Below, piece after piece: positions 9,187 to 17,692 of a DNA stretch of 64,000 nucleotides (its first letter is position 1; each line of letters begins with the position of its first letter). The stretch comes from Psychrobacter sp. FDAARGOS_221. GTDB lineage: Bacteria; Pseudomonadota; Gammaproteobacteria; Pseudomonadales; Moraxellaceae. The stretch lies in the NCBI RefSeq assembly GCF_002313155.2, contig NZ_NWFK02000001.1, positions 310,001-374,000 on the forward strand, given 5' to 3'. The notes under the pieces are model-generated. The model saw only the letters and a program-made list of their open reading frames with translations, did no database searches and was not told the DNA's origin. Both the position numbers and the translations under genes were made by a program.

Positions 9187-9252
9187 GGTAAACTCCTATT
9201 TGTCTTCCTTAGTTTACCAAGTTTTTGTCTACGGTTTTTTCAGCATAGCTCA

Positions 9253-9255
9253 TAC
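9253..9255. repeat. Target-site duplication TAC (right copy)
   Basis: TAC immediately outside the right IS end, matching 7972-7974. Confidence 0.85.
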
Positions 9256-9672
9256 ACCACTATCTAACTGTTTGAAAGTATATAAATCAGCTGATGTGAG
9301 ACAAATACGACACGAAATCAAATAATCTGGATCATCTTCATCTACCTTGAGTTTTTCAATGAGTACCAGATAACGAGTTTCTCCTGAAACGTTTTTATAT
9401 TCAATGGCAGGATGCATGACTCCCACTGTTCTCAAAACTTGATCATCTACCCCAGTTAGACCGATATATGGATAGCTATTAAGTTCATCGTCACCATAAA
9501 CCACGTTGACCATTCGATCACTGTAAAATTGGCGCATGATGTATTTGAAATTCAATTCAGGAATTTTAGTTTGCGCTATTTGTTGGGCATTAAATACCGG
9601 TGTTGCCGCCATGGCAGAAGTAGCCGTTAGAGAACCCAATCCAATCGCTAAACTTAATAGTAATCTTTTCAT
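9253..9672 (-). pseudogene. 5' fragment of IS-interrupted secreted-protein gene
   Basis: N-terminal 140 codons of the gene whose 3' part is at 7525-7974. It has its own start (ATG at 9672, AAAGGAC upstream) and a clear signal peptide (MKRLLLSLAIGLGSLTATSA, cleavage after AMA near residue 22). The mature part includes PELNFKYIMRQFYSDRMVN and a C-x2-C pair (ISCRICLTS). The frame ends at TGA contributed by the IS tip (9250-9252), right after DSGV. Rejoined, the product would be 288 residues of unknown function. It is an exported protein gene placed 36 bp downstream of hsdS, which is unusual company. A truncated product could still be secreted. Confidence 0.8.
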
Positions 9673-9708
9673 AAAAAGTCCTTTGATACGTTTTAAACTA
9701 AAATCCCT

Positions 9709-11079
9709 TTAAATATTTGCCACCAACTTCTCAGCATCAGGAATACGCAGCTCGCCTGACATGAGTTTGGGTAATAGCGTGTCACGGAGTTTGGCTAGTG
9801 TTCTACTCTCTTTAGCTTGTATTGAAATTTTTTCGAAGTTTACTGAAGTCATTTCATGAAATAGCTCTAATACTTTATTGCTACTTTTAGGTAGAGCCAT
9901 ATAAAAATCAGAAAAACATGAGTTTTGAACTCGTTGTCGTCCTGAAGAACCAACCATGCTCTGAATAGCATGCAAACGGAATTTATTATTACGAGCTAAA
10001 CAGGCAACAAACTCCATTGTAATATTATCTTTTTCCCTTAAAACAATAAATTCTGTTGAGCCGAAGCCAACCTCACCAGGTTCTAAAAAGTCTACTAATC
10101 CTGTTTTACCATTCTCAAGACAAGGAGTTATTCGAGCAAATAAGACATCTCTATTTTGAAACTTCGTTCCACCTGAATATTCTTTTTCTATTACACCATC
10201 AATATTAAAACCAGATTCTGGCAATGCTTTCATGTCAGCATGACTGGCTAAAGTTCCCTTTTTTAAAGTCAGCCTAGGGTTGATTTCTATCATATTATCA
10301 ATACTATCGACATCCCACCCCTTAGGAATCCAGCCTAAGTCTTCAATAAACTCAAACTCACTCGGGAATAGGTCATTAATCTCTGAATTAGTCTTAGATT
10401 TACCACTGTCTAATTGAGCCTGACGCATTTCTGCGCGCTCTTTTAGTGGTTCAGGAATAGCTTTACCTGCCAGCAACGCGTTATCAATCACTGGGTCGAA
10501 GTCAACAAACCAGCTTTTAAACAAAGCTTGTGCCATCGCTTCTAGCGTTTCGTTCATTTGACGATTTAGTTCGATTTTATCGTCTAGTGTGCCTAGGATG
10601 TGAGCAATCGCTTTTTGTTCAGGCATTGGGGGTAGCTTAAATGAATAACTACTTAAAACTTTCGCGTTTGCACCAGCTTGAGCTGAACCTGTCTTAGCTC
10701 CTTGAATAAATGCCCACCATTGAGGAGAACGCATTGAGTACCAAACGAAAAATGGATTGGCTACATCCTCTTTAAGTCTAAATCGGATTAAGTATGAAGC
10801 ATAAACTGTGTCCTGCTCTCCAGTAAAAATATAGTTTTCACCAGTGCTATTGCCTGTCCGTGCTACTACAATATCTCCTGTATGTAAAAGATATTTCTTT
10901 AACTTAGAATCATCAATAGGGCAATAAGGAACAGTATTCCAGTCAACCACACCATTTTGAATATCAGTAATTCGTAAAAATTTTGGACCCACTTCCTCAT
11001 TTGTTGCACTTTCGGTGTAGCCATATGATACATCACTTGAAATATCTCCGAGTTTCACTTCATCCCAATTATTTGCCAT
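9709..11079 (-). CDS. hsdS: Type I RM specificity subunit (HsdS)
   Basis: Specificity subunit that directs both methylation and restriction to a bipartite DNA site. Its 456 residues fit two target-recognition domains (roughly 1-150 and 235-400), each followed by a conserved helical spacer. The first spacer has PPMPEQKAIAHILGTLDDKI then NRQMNETLEAMAQALFKSWF near residues 150-195. The second ends in LAKLRDTLLPKLMSGEL near the C-terminus. The first domain starts WDEVKLGDISSDVSYG, the second GWDVDSIDNMIEINPRLTLK. Its ATG overlaps the last 11 bases of hsdM, indicating translational coupling. The site recognised cannot be predicted by eye. The gene looks intact. Confidence 0.94.
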   Translation of the reverse strand: MANNWDEVKLGDISSDVSYGYTESATNEEVGPKFLRITDIQNGVVDWNTVPYCPIDDSKLKKYLLHTGDIVVARTGNSTGENYIFTGEQDTVYASYLIRFRLKEDVANPFFVWYSMRSPQWWAFIQGAKTGSAQAGANAKVLSSYSFKLPPMPEQKAIAHILGTLDDKIELNRQMNETLEAMAQALFKSWFVDFDPVIDNALLAGKAIPEPLKERAEMRQAQLDSGKSKTNSEINDLFPSEFEFIEDLGWIPKGWDVDSIDNMIEINPRLTLKKGTLASHADMKALPESGFNIDGVIEKEYSGGTKFQNRDVLFARITPCLENGKTGLVDFLEPGEVGFGSTEFIVLREKDNITMEFVACLARNNKFRLHAIQSMVGSSGRQRVQNSCFSDFYMALPKSSNKVLELFHEMTSVNFEKISIQAKESRTLAKLRDTLLPKLMSGELRIPDAEKLVANI

Positions 11080-12652
11080 AACCTAACACCTCCAAGTTAT
11101 GACGAATCGCTTGTTCTAACTTTTCTGACTCAGCCATTTGCTGATACAAGGTTTCGCTAAGCTCACTCATTTTGGTTTCAAATGGAATGCCATCATCCTC
11201 AATTGGCGCCATACCCACATAACGACCTGGGGTAAGCACATAATCATTGGCTTTAATCTCATCTAATGCTGCTGATTTACAGAAGCCTGCTTCGTCTTCA
11301 TACGCCTCATACCCGCCCGCGTGCTGCTCGCCCCGCCACGCATGGTAGGTATCGGTTATCTTTTTAACATCCTCATCAGATAAACTTTTATGCGTACGGT
11401 CGAGCATATAGCCTAGATTACGCGCATCAATAAACAGCGTTTCACCTGAGCGATTGCGTAAGCCACGCTCTTTGCTATCAGCAGACTCCGCTTTTTTATC
11501 TTTACTGATAAACCATAAGCAAACTGGAATACCAGTGGTATAAAATAGCTGACCGGGCAGAGCCACCATACAATCTACCAAATCATTCTCTAAGATTTGT
11601 TGACGGATTTCACCCTCACCACTCGTCGTAGTAGACATCGAGCCATTGGCCAATACGAAGCCGGCCGTACCATGCTCAGACAGCTTAGATATCATGTGCA
11701 ATATCCAAGCGTAGTTGGCATTGCCCGTTGGCGGTGTGGGATAACCTGCCCAACGTGGGTCATCGACTAGCTCATCATCGGCACGCCACTGCGACTGGTT
11801 AAATGGCGGGTTAGCCATGATAAAGTCCGCTTTGAGCTGTGGGTGTTGGTCTTTGAAGAACGTATCGGCCGCCACTTCGCCTAAGTTACTAGAGATACCA
11901 CGAATGGCTAAGTTCATCTTCGCCAGCTTATACGTGGTCGTGGTGTACTCTTGACCATAGATAGACACATCCTTGGTGTCGCCTTGATGGTTCTCAATAA
12001 ACTTAATCGACTGCACAAACATACCGCCCGAGCCGCAACACGGATCGTATATCTTGCCCTTATACGGCTCAATCATCTCAGTAATCAAGTTCACTACCGA
12101 CTTAGGCGTATAGAACTCACCACCGCCTTTGCCTTCACTGTCAGCGAACTTACCTAAGAAGTACTCATAGACACGGCCAACCACATCTTTGTGCTCATTA
12201 TCGATGGTGTCGATGTTGTTAATCACATCAATCAAAGCCGCTAACTTACTCGGGGTTAAGCCAAGACGTGAGAAGTAGTTGTCAGGCAGTGCGCCTTTTA
12301 ATGATTTGTTGGTCTTCTCAATAGTGCTAAGCGCCGTATCAATCTTCAGTGCAATATCTTCTTGCTTGGCGTTTTGTTGAATAAAACTCCAACGTGATTC
12401 TTCTGGCAAATAAAACACGTTCTCTTTGGTATAAGCCTGTACCAAATCAATATACTTCTCTTGGCCAGCATCTATCAGCTCTTGCTTACGCTTCTCAAAG
12501 GTATCACTGATGAACTTTAAGAAGATAAGACTGAGCACAATGTGCTTATACTCTGAAGACTCAACGCTACCACGCAGCTTATTGGCCGCATCCCATAGCG
12601 CCTCTTCAAAGCGAACTTCTTTTTTATCACTCTTTTTGGTTGTTTTTGCCAT
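11069..12652 (-). CDS. hsdM: Type I RM methyltransferase subunit (HsdM)
   Basis: N6-adenine DNA methyltransferase subunit (527 residues) of the type I complex. It opens with the HsdM N-terminal helical domain (FEEALWDAANKLRGSVE, HIVLSLIFLKFISD near residues 15-50). The SAM-binding motif I region is YDPCCGSGGMFVQS near residue 200, and catalytic motif IV NPPF is in DFIMANPPFNQSQW near residue 280. GRVYEYFLGKFA and GEFYTPKSVVNLI are further typical HsdM blocks. It is the first gene of the locus, with ATG at 12652. Intact motifs suggest active methylation. Confidence 0.96.
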   Translation of the reverse strand: MAKTTKKSDKKEVRFEEALWDAANKLRGSVESSEYKHIVLSLIFLKFISDTFEKRKQELIDAGQEKYIDLVQAYTKENVFYLPEESRWSFIQQNAKQEDIALKIDTALSTIEKTNKSLKGALPDNYFSRLGLTPSKLAALIDVINNIDTIDNEHKDVVGRVYEYFLGKFADSEGKGGGEFYTPKSVVNLITEMIEPYKGKIYDPCCGSGGMFVQSIKFIENHQGDTKDVSIYGQEYTTTTYKLAKMNLAIRGISSNLGEVAADTFFKDQHPQLKADFIMANPPFNQSQWRADDELVDDPRWAGYPTPPTGNANYAWILHMISKLSEHGTAGFVLANGSMSTTTSGEGEIRQQILENDLVDCMVALPGQLFYTTGIPVCLWFISKDKKAESADSKERGLRNRSGETLFIDARNLGYMLDRTHKSLSDEDVKKITDTYHAWRGEQHAGGYEAYEDEAGFCKSAALDEIKANDYVLTPGRYVGMAPIEDDGIPFETKMSELSETLYQQMAESEKLEQAIRHNLEVLGYGK

Positions 12653-12957
12653 GATTAAAGATTCTCTATTGTTATGAAGGATTGCTCAAAAGTGGATTGT
12701 TTTATAATTGATAACATAAATAAATGAGCTAATATTAACGGTTCAGTTACACTGGTGCAATGCTCAGTGCCTTATATCGCACCTAGATTAAAAAACAGGG
12801 TGTATAAACCGCTTGTGTATAAACACTGCAATGGTCGTACAAATACAAAAAAAGCCTGCGATGTGCTGGCAGGCTTTGATTAATAACTTAATAAAATCTA
12901 TATCGTTAAAGGCCTATATCAAATAGCGATAACCAGACCTAAGTCAAATAGGTTAAG
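12653..12957. other. Spacer upstream of hsdM
   Basis: About 305 bp with no gene. It should contain the hsdM promoter and holds the hairpin at 12851-12876. AT-rich around 12690-12750. Confidence 0.4.
12851..12876. terminator. Rho-independent terminator-like hairpin
   Basis: AAAGCCTGC and GCAGGCTTT form a 9-bp stem around GATGTGCTG, with an A-run on the left that gives a T-tract on the minus strand. It would end transcription of the lipoprotein gene at 12958-13542. Confidence 0.7.
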
Positions 12958-13542
12958 TTAAATTCCTCTATCACAACGTACCGTTCTATTTTGTCTATCA
13001 AATTTCAAAGCAACGAACTCATATCCTCCAACCTGATATCCATTTATATCGTTTCTGGTGAGATCAGATTCACTGTCCTGTGGTACTTTAAATGCTGAAC
13101 GTAGATTCACAAAATTATCGTTTTTGAAAAAAAGCTTACTGTGAAATTGATTATAACCTCTATAAGTCTCTATTTTCTGTAAAGGATAACCAAAAGCGAC
13201 AGCATCTTTTAGAATGACGGTGGTCGTTTCGTTTGGATCATCTCCCTGCGGTTTACTTATTTTTTGATGATCAGCAATAGCGCCCGGCTGCTCTTGAACA
13301 AGTTTGTCTAACTCTACGAAGTCACAGCCATCTAACATGGGCTTGATATAGCGACCTATCTCTGTTGCTTGAGACTGTGTATTGGTCGTATTTTGAGAGG
13401 CCGGCGATAGTACAGCAACAGCGATATCTTTCATTGCATCGCCCATCTTGCTGTATGTGCTATCTGGACCAGATGCGCATCCTGAAAGCGTGGCAATACT
13501 GACTGTGGCAACCATTATTTTAAAGATATTATTTCTCATCAT
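12958..13542 (-). CDS. Hypothetical lipoprotein
   Basis: A 194-residue protein I do not recognise. It has a lipoprotein signal peptide with lipobox LSGC at residues 19-22 (ATLSGCASGPDS), so it is probably anchored to the outer or inner membrane by Cys22. The next part (SKMGDAMKDIAVAVLSPAS) is amphipathic. The C-terminal half contains a mixed strand-rich segment (KIETYRGYNQFHSKLFFKND, YEFVALKFDRQNRTVRCD) with two further cysteines. Two adjacent ATGs (MMRNN) are possible starts. It is a single gene upstream of hsdM on the same strand, separated by a terminator. Confidence 0.65.
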   Translation of the reverse strand: MMRNNIFKIMVATVSIATLSGCASGPDSTYSKMGDAMKDIAVAVLSPASQNTTNTQSQATEIGRYIKPMLDGCDFVELDKLVQEQPGAIADHQKISKPQGDDPNETTTVILKDAVAFGYPLQKIETYRGYNQFHSKLFFKNDNFVNLRSAFKVPQDSESDLTRNDINGYQVGGYEFVALKFDRQNRTVRCDRGI

Positions 13543-13972
13543 GCTTCCTAGTTGTTACATTACAGGGGTGTTTTATTATCATAATAAAATTCGTCTAAGT
13601 TTGTAAGGTTTAATATCCGATAAATGAATCTGCATAATACTAATTTGCATAATACTAAGCCTTTGATAGGACTCTCTCAAAAGTTTGCCTCAGACAGTTA
13701 GGCATGTTGTCGCATTTATGGTCAGAACATTGGTTTAAATTAGGTGTTAGGTTAGCTTAAGTAGCCATAGATTCAGTTAATAAATGAACTGATTGCTATT
13801 CTGATATTCATTTTAGTTAAAACAGATTGATTTTATATCGCTAAATTGAGTGTCGCTAAACATAATAATCCGCTATGCTTAATACTACTCATTTTGAGTG
13901 GCATCTGCTTTGGCGATGCCAATGTTCTCAAATCTATATTTCGACTGCTATCCATTCTAAAGGAGTATTTGT
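13543..13972. other. Divergent intergenic region
   Basis: A 430-bp AT-rich region between two divergent exported-protein genes. It holds a pair of 13-bp direct repeats (TGCATAATACTAA at 13631-13643 and 13646-13658) and presumably both promoters. Short ORFs here overlap the next gene's leader and look spurious. Confidence 0.4.
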
Positions 13973-14647
13973 ATGAAAAAACTTTGTATATCTCTAACGG
14001 TTGCCACTGGATTGGCTTTAAGCGCGCCAGCAATGGCAGCAAATCTAAATGGCTTTTTAACACCAAATTCATTGGGTAAGAATATCAACACATTGAATAA
14101 ACAATACAACCTTGGCTTAACCAAAGCAGATTGGGATGGCTGGGATTTGTACACCAATAGCTCAAATACTGATTGTGATCTGAGTGTATCAACCAAAAAT
14201 GACAAAGTAACAGAAATTAAAGTTTCACCAAATGGTGAAAACTGCCGATATAAGACCCAGTCTAGCGGTATCACCTTCCAATATGACAAAACCCGAGTGG
14301 TCGATATATTAAATAATGCCAAACTAGCAGATATACAATTTATTCCTGGCTGTTTTAACTGCCCTTCAAGAATTGAACTACCAGATGAATTAGTCGTGTC
14401 CAGACCTCAAGATAAATACACCACAACCTTTGGCATTAGCGGCTATAACGATGATTATCTAAAATATATGGCCACAAAAATGGGCATAAAGAATGTTGAA
14501 CAAGATTACTACCCTGCTATGGACAGCTTAGAAGAAAAGCTCAATGCTAATCCAAAGGCTTATAATCGTGAAGACTTCAAGCGACAAGCCATCAGAACCT
14601 ATGATCTAAAGTCGACACCTTGGGTTTTTAAGATTACTGCTAAATAA
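13973..14647 (+). CDS. Hypothetical secreted protein
   Basis: A 224-residue exported protein of unknown function. AAGGAG sits 7 bases before the ATG, a strong ribosome-binding site. The signal peptide is textbook (MKKLCISLTVATGLALSAPA, cleavage after AMA near residue 22). The mature protein has a cysteine set (NTDCDLSV, GENCRYKT, IPGCFNCPSR) that suggests disulfides, and a GFLTPNSLGKNINTLNKQYN opening. The C-terminal half is charged and helical (SLEEKLNANPKAYNREDFKR). It is followed by a strong hairpin terminator. No partner gene is evident. Confidence 0.7.
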   Translation: MKKLCISLTVATGLALSAPAMAANLNGFLTPNSLGKNINTLNKQYNLGLTKADWDGWDLYTNSSNTDCDLSVSTKNDKVTEIKVSPNGENCRYKTQSSGITFQYDKTRVVDILNNAKLADIQFIPGCFNCPSRIELPDELVVSRPQDKYTTTFGISGYNDDYLKYMATKMGIKNVEQDYYPAMDSLEEKLNANPKAYNREDFKRQAIRTYDLKSTPWVFKITAK

Positions 14648-14688
14648 ATACACTGAGCATATGCTTAAAATCAGTTGTAGTCATAAGT

Positions 14689-14721
14689 AAAGCAGCACAT
14701 AAGTTATCTTATGTGCTGCTT
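14689..14721. terminator. Bidirectional terminator hairpin
   Basis: A perfect 14-bp stem AAGCAGCACATAAG / CTTATGTGCTGCTT with a TTAT loop, between convergent genes. It lacks a long T-run, but the stem is strong in both directions. Confidence 0.75.
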
Positions 14722-14744
14722 ATTCAATTAAGATTCCCTAACCC

Positions 14745-15068
14745 CTATCCCTCAAAGCGCTCATCCTTTTCTAACTCATCGATTAATGCTATCCATTCTT
14801 TCACTACCAATTCGTTTGCAATAAACGCATTATCTGTATCATTGTACTTTCTCAAGCCCTTTAAAATCATCTTATAGGTTGCATTAAATTCTTCAGTGTT
14901 TAACTCCTCTAAGCTTACATAGTCCATGCCACATTCAATGGGTAGGTATAACTTAAACTCTAACGCCTCATCGTCAATGAACTGCCGTGAGTATTCAAAT
15001 ATCTCGTAAAACCAAAACTTATAAAAGCACAGTCTCTTTTGTTCATTAATAAAGACTAATGATGGCAC
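14745..15068 (-). CDS. Hypothetical small acidic protein
   Basis: 107 residues, no recognised family. There is no signal peptide or membrane segment, so it should be cytoplasmic. The N-terminal half is aromatic-rich (FYKFWFYEIFEYSRQF). The C-terminal half is acidic and helical (VKEWIALIDELEKDERFEG). It lies 57 bp upstream (in sequence) of the LprI-like gene on the same strand, so the two may be co-transcribed in the order LprI-like then this gene. Small acidic proteins in such regions are sometimes immunity proteins, but nothing here shows that. Confidence 0.55.
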   Translation of the reverse strand: MPSLVFINEQKRLCFYKFWFYEIFEYSRQFIDDEALEFKLYLPIECGMDYVSLEELNTEEFNATYKMILKGLRKYNDTDNAFIANELVVKEWIALIDELEKDERFEG

Positions 15069-15125
15069 AGTGCAAACTCCTAATGTTTCAGGCAGTTAGT
15101 TAGGTAGATATTGAGAAGCTAGTCA

Positions 15126-15530
15126 CTATTGAGAACTCAATATCGACTCAACCTCCTGATCTAACTCAATACGTCTTTGATAAGTGCGATCTGTCAGACA
15201 GCTATTGTAGACCATAGTGTGCATACTACCGCCTGCCAGCTCTCGAGTGGTAAAATCACACGACTTATCTCTAAAGCTTATCCAAGCCCGCTGCGCCTGC
15301 TTTAACTGCTCTTTTTCTGATGCAGACTCTAACAATCCCATTAATGATTTGTATGAAATATTCAGTTTGCTGTCTTCATACTCCAGATTTCTGCCCGTAC
15401 AATTTACCAAATCAGACGTAATATACTCACCATCACAGAACTCAACAGGCTCTGCCTGAGCGCTCATTAACATGCCAGCCAGCACACCAACGCCCATACC
15501 CAGTTGTACCCAATATTTAACAAATCGCAT
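15126..15530 (-). CDS. LprI-like (DUF1311) periplasmic protein
   Basis: 134 residues with a signal peptide (segment LGMGVGVLAGMLMSAQA, cleavage near residue 27). The mature part has the DUF1311/LprI pattern: paired cysteines (FCDGEY, NCTGRNLE), LNISYKSLMGLL, LKQAQRAWISFRDKSCDF near residue 85, a GGSMHTMVYNSCLTDRTYQRR block, and RIELDQ near the end. LprI of Mycobacterium is a lysozyme inhibitor; many proteobacterial members are uncharacterised, so lysozyme inhibition is only possible here. Four to five cysteines should be disulfide-bonded. Confidence 0.75.
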   Translation of the reverse strand: MRFVKYWVQLGMGVGVLAGMLMSAQAEPVEFCDGEYITSDLVNCTGRNLEYEDSKLNISYKSLMGLLESASEKEQLKQAQRAWISFRDKSCDFTTRELAGGSMHTMVYNSCLTDRTYQRRIELDQEVESILSSQ

Positions 15531-15751
15531 CAGCTTATCCTCTTATTAATTAGTCTTTACCTTCTTTTTGCAGTGTCTATTTTTATAATATTACAGTTTT
15601 AAATTCATTTTGTCTTTACGCAGTAGAAATAATTCAGTAATGACAGTAAAATTTAGTTACTATGAAAGTTTAAGTGATATTAAAATTATAGAGACCTATC
15701 ATTAGTAACGAAGTCATTCATTATTAGGCCATTCATATTAGGAAATTTGTC

Positions 15752-16543
15752 ATGTCTGATGTCGCCAGGCTAACCCCAGAAGCTGCCAGAGCCCTTATTA
15801 GAGACGGTAAGCTCAATCGCCCGACCTCAGGGATGTGTGAAGGGCATGTACAGGCCAACTTAGTCATCGTACCTAAGGCACTGGCCTTTGACTTCTTATT
15901 GTTCGCTCAGCGCAATCCCAAATCTTGCCCTATCTTAGATGTCACCGATATCGGCAGTCCCGAGCCTAAGTTTATGGCACCAGGTGCAGACCTACGCTAC
16001 GACCTAGCCAGATATCGTATCTATAAGCATGGCGAATTGGTCGATGAAGTGAGCGACTTAGATGACTACTGGAAGGACGACTTGGTTGGCTTCTTATTAG
16101 GTTGTAGCTTCTCATTTGAGTCGGCGCTGATCAATGCCTCTATCCCAATTCGTCACATCGAGGACAATCACAATGTACCGATGTACATCACCAATATAGA
16201 CACCGTACCTGCCGGCAGCTTTAGAGGCAAAATGGTAGTCAGCATGCGGCCGATACCCTATCAACAAGTCACCCGCACTGTTCAAGCAACCTCAAGATTC
16301 CCACAAGTACATGGTGCGCCGATTCATATTGGCGACCCTAGCTTAATCGGTATTAATGATATTCATAATCCAGACTTTGGTGATGCTTCGCGTATTAATG
16401 AAGGTGAAGTACCTGTGTTTTGGGCGTGTGGCGTGACCCCACAGAATATCGCCATTACCGCCAAGCCTGAGCTGATGATTACTCATGCGCCGGGCTATAT
16501 GTTTATTTGTGATCCTAAGGATGAGGACTTGGCGGTGTTGTAA
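15752..16543 (+). CDS. Putative hydro-lyase, DUF1445 / D-glutamate cyclase family
   Basis: 263-residue cytoplasmic protein of the DUF1445 (YcsI) family. Relatives are annotated as putative hydro-lyases, and the domain is related to mammalian D-glutamate cyclase. Family blocks seen are ARALIRDGKLNRPTSGMCEG at the start, QANLVIVPKALAFDFLLFAQ, FLLGCSFSFESAL near residue 115, FRGKMVVSMRPIP near 160, HIGDPSLIGI, and VFWACGVTPQ near 225, plus a terminal THAPGYMFICDP. The substrate is not determined for this protein. It is transcribed alone. Confidence 0.85.
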   Translation: MSDVARLTPEAARALIRDGKLNRPTSGMCEGHVQANLVIVPKALAFDFLLFAQRNPKSCPILDVTDIGSPEPKFMAPGADLRYDLARYRIYKHGELVDEVSDLDDYWKDDLVGFLLGCSFSFESALINASIPIRHIEDNHNVPMYITNIDTVPAGSFRGKMVVSMRPIPYQQVTRTVQATSRFPQVHGAPIHIGDPSLIGINDIHNPDFGDASRINEGEVPVFWACGVTPQNIAITAKPELMITHAPGYMFICDPKDEDLAVL

Positions 16544-16638
16544 CGGCCGTTTTAAAAACTGGTATTTATTTAAACCAATTTAAGTCGGCTACGCTTAGTC
16601 AGGCATTTATTATCAATTAAAAACACAGGAGAACCCGT

Positions 16639-17067
16639 ATGAGATTCAAAAAACCACTGGCCGCACTTTTTACCTTTTTAGTCGCCACCCCCTCTGCATA
16701 TGCCTCTTTAGAATCACAGCTTGAAGTCATGGATATGGCGGGCGCTTTACTAGATTACTACCCCTCACATGACGAAGATGGTAGCGGTGTTTTGACAGAG
16801 TATCAGGAAGAAAAAACGCGCTTTATGCTTACTCGTAATGAAACCTATTCTTTCGCCGCAGTCTGTGATGATGACTGTACCGATATTGATCTCTATGTTT
16901 ATGACAATAATGATAAGGTCGTGGACTTAGATGATGAGGATGACGACCATCCCGTTGTTAGTTTTACAGCCGAATACAGTGGTCCTTATTACGCCGAAGT
17001 CACCATGTATGAGTGTGCAACCAAGCATTGCGCCTATAAAGTTAGAGCATATAAACAGACTCGGTGA
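16639..17067 (+). CDS. Secreted acidic PPC-like domain protein (copy 1)
   Basis: 142 residues with a signal peptide (MRFKKPLAALFTFLVATPSA, cleavage after YA near 22). The mature part has SHDEDGSG, then a beta-rich domain: FMLTRNETYSFAAVCDDDCT, DIDLYVYDNNDKVVDLDDED, FTAEYSGPYYAEVTMYECAT and AYKVRAYK. The D-x-D-LYVYD plus SG-x-YY-x-V pattern resembles bacterial pre-peptidase C-terminal (PPC) beta-sandwich domains, here as a stand-alone protein. Asp/Glu runs suggest calcium binding, an inference. Four cysteines probably form two disulfides. AGGAG precedes the ATG. It is a paralogue of the next gene. Confidence 0.7.
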   Translation: MRFKKPLAALFTFLVATPSAYASLESQLEVMDMAGALLDYYPSHDEDGSGVLTEYQEEKTRFMLTRNETYSFAAVCDDDCTDIDLYVYDNNDKVVDLDDEDDDHPVVSFTAEYSGPYYAEVTMYECATKHCAYKVRAYKQTR

Positions 17068-17174
17068 TGGTTTATTAGATGGCTGTATCACTAAGCCACT
17101 GCTTGACTGCCTATGCTGCTTTTCTACCCATTTAATGCATTGATTATAGAATGCACTATATTTGAAGGTTAATT

Positions 17175-17612
17175 ATGAAACCATTAAAACAACTGGCCGC
17201 CCTTGCTGCCCTCATGATCGCTATGCCCTTTGCACAGGCATCTGTATACTCAGAGATTGAGGACAGCGATGCGGCACTCGCGGGCCAAGGCTTCTACCCC
17301 TCACATGACGAGGATGGTACCGGTGCATTAGCAGAAAATGAGGAAAAGCTAACTGAGTTTGTACTCACGCGCAATGAAACTTATATGTTCACTGCTGTCT
17401 GTGATGATGATTGTACCGATATTGATCTCTATGTTTATGACGACAATGGCCAGCTGATAGAGCTTGACGATGAAGATGATGACTTCCCGATTGTTGGTTT
17501 TACAGCCGAATATAGTGGCTCTTATTACGCTGAAGTCACCATGTATGAGTGTGCAACCAAGTATTGCGGCTATATCGTCAGAGCATATAAAGAGGCTCAG
17601 TTGGGCTATTAA
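17175..17612 (+). CDS. Secreted acidic PPC-like domain protein (copy 2)
   Basis: 145 residues, close paralogue of the upstream gene. It shares SHDEDG, the FVLTRNETY strand, VCDDDCTDIDLYVYDDN, FTAEYSGSYYAEVTMYECAT and the terminal RAYK block, with differences mainly in the N-terminal 50 residues. The signal peptide MKPLKQLAALAALMIAMPFA is cleaved near residue 22. Near-identity in the core (about 40 codons) with divergent flanks points to tandem duplication followed by drift. Whether copies are exported to the surface or remain periplasmic cannot be told. The genes lie 107 bp apart and are likely co-expressed. Confidence 0.7.
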   Translation: MKPLKQLAALAALMIAMPFAQASVYSEIEDSDAALAGQGFYPSHDEDGTGALAENEEKLTEFVLTRNETYMFTAVCDDDCTDIDLYVYDDNGQLIELDDEDDDFPIVGFTAEYSGSYYAEVTMYECATKYCGYIVRAYKEAQLGY

Positions 17613-17692
17613 TAATACCTACTCACCTTAATGAAAAGTGTTCTACCAGTGTTTGTCGCTGAACCTAATAACTGTCTATAACTGGATAGCTC

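Larger units (their letters stand above)
7975..9252 (-). mobile_element. IS3-family insertion sequence, intact, 1278 bp
   Basis: The ends are TGA...TCA with 36-bp imperfect inverted repeats (7975-8010 and 9217-9252). They share TGA at the tip, CCGTA/CCGTAGAC-like middles and a perfect AACTTGG inner block. A TAC direct repeat flanks both sides. It carries orfA and orfB in overlapping frames with an A6G slippery site, a classic IS3 layout. OrfA and OrfB look most like the IS51/IS3 subgroups, an impression from sequence style only. It is inserted in a secreted-protein gene inside the type I RM locus. The TGA at its right tip supplies the stop codon for the 5' host fragment. Confidence 0.9.
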
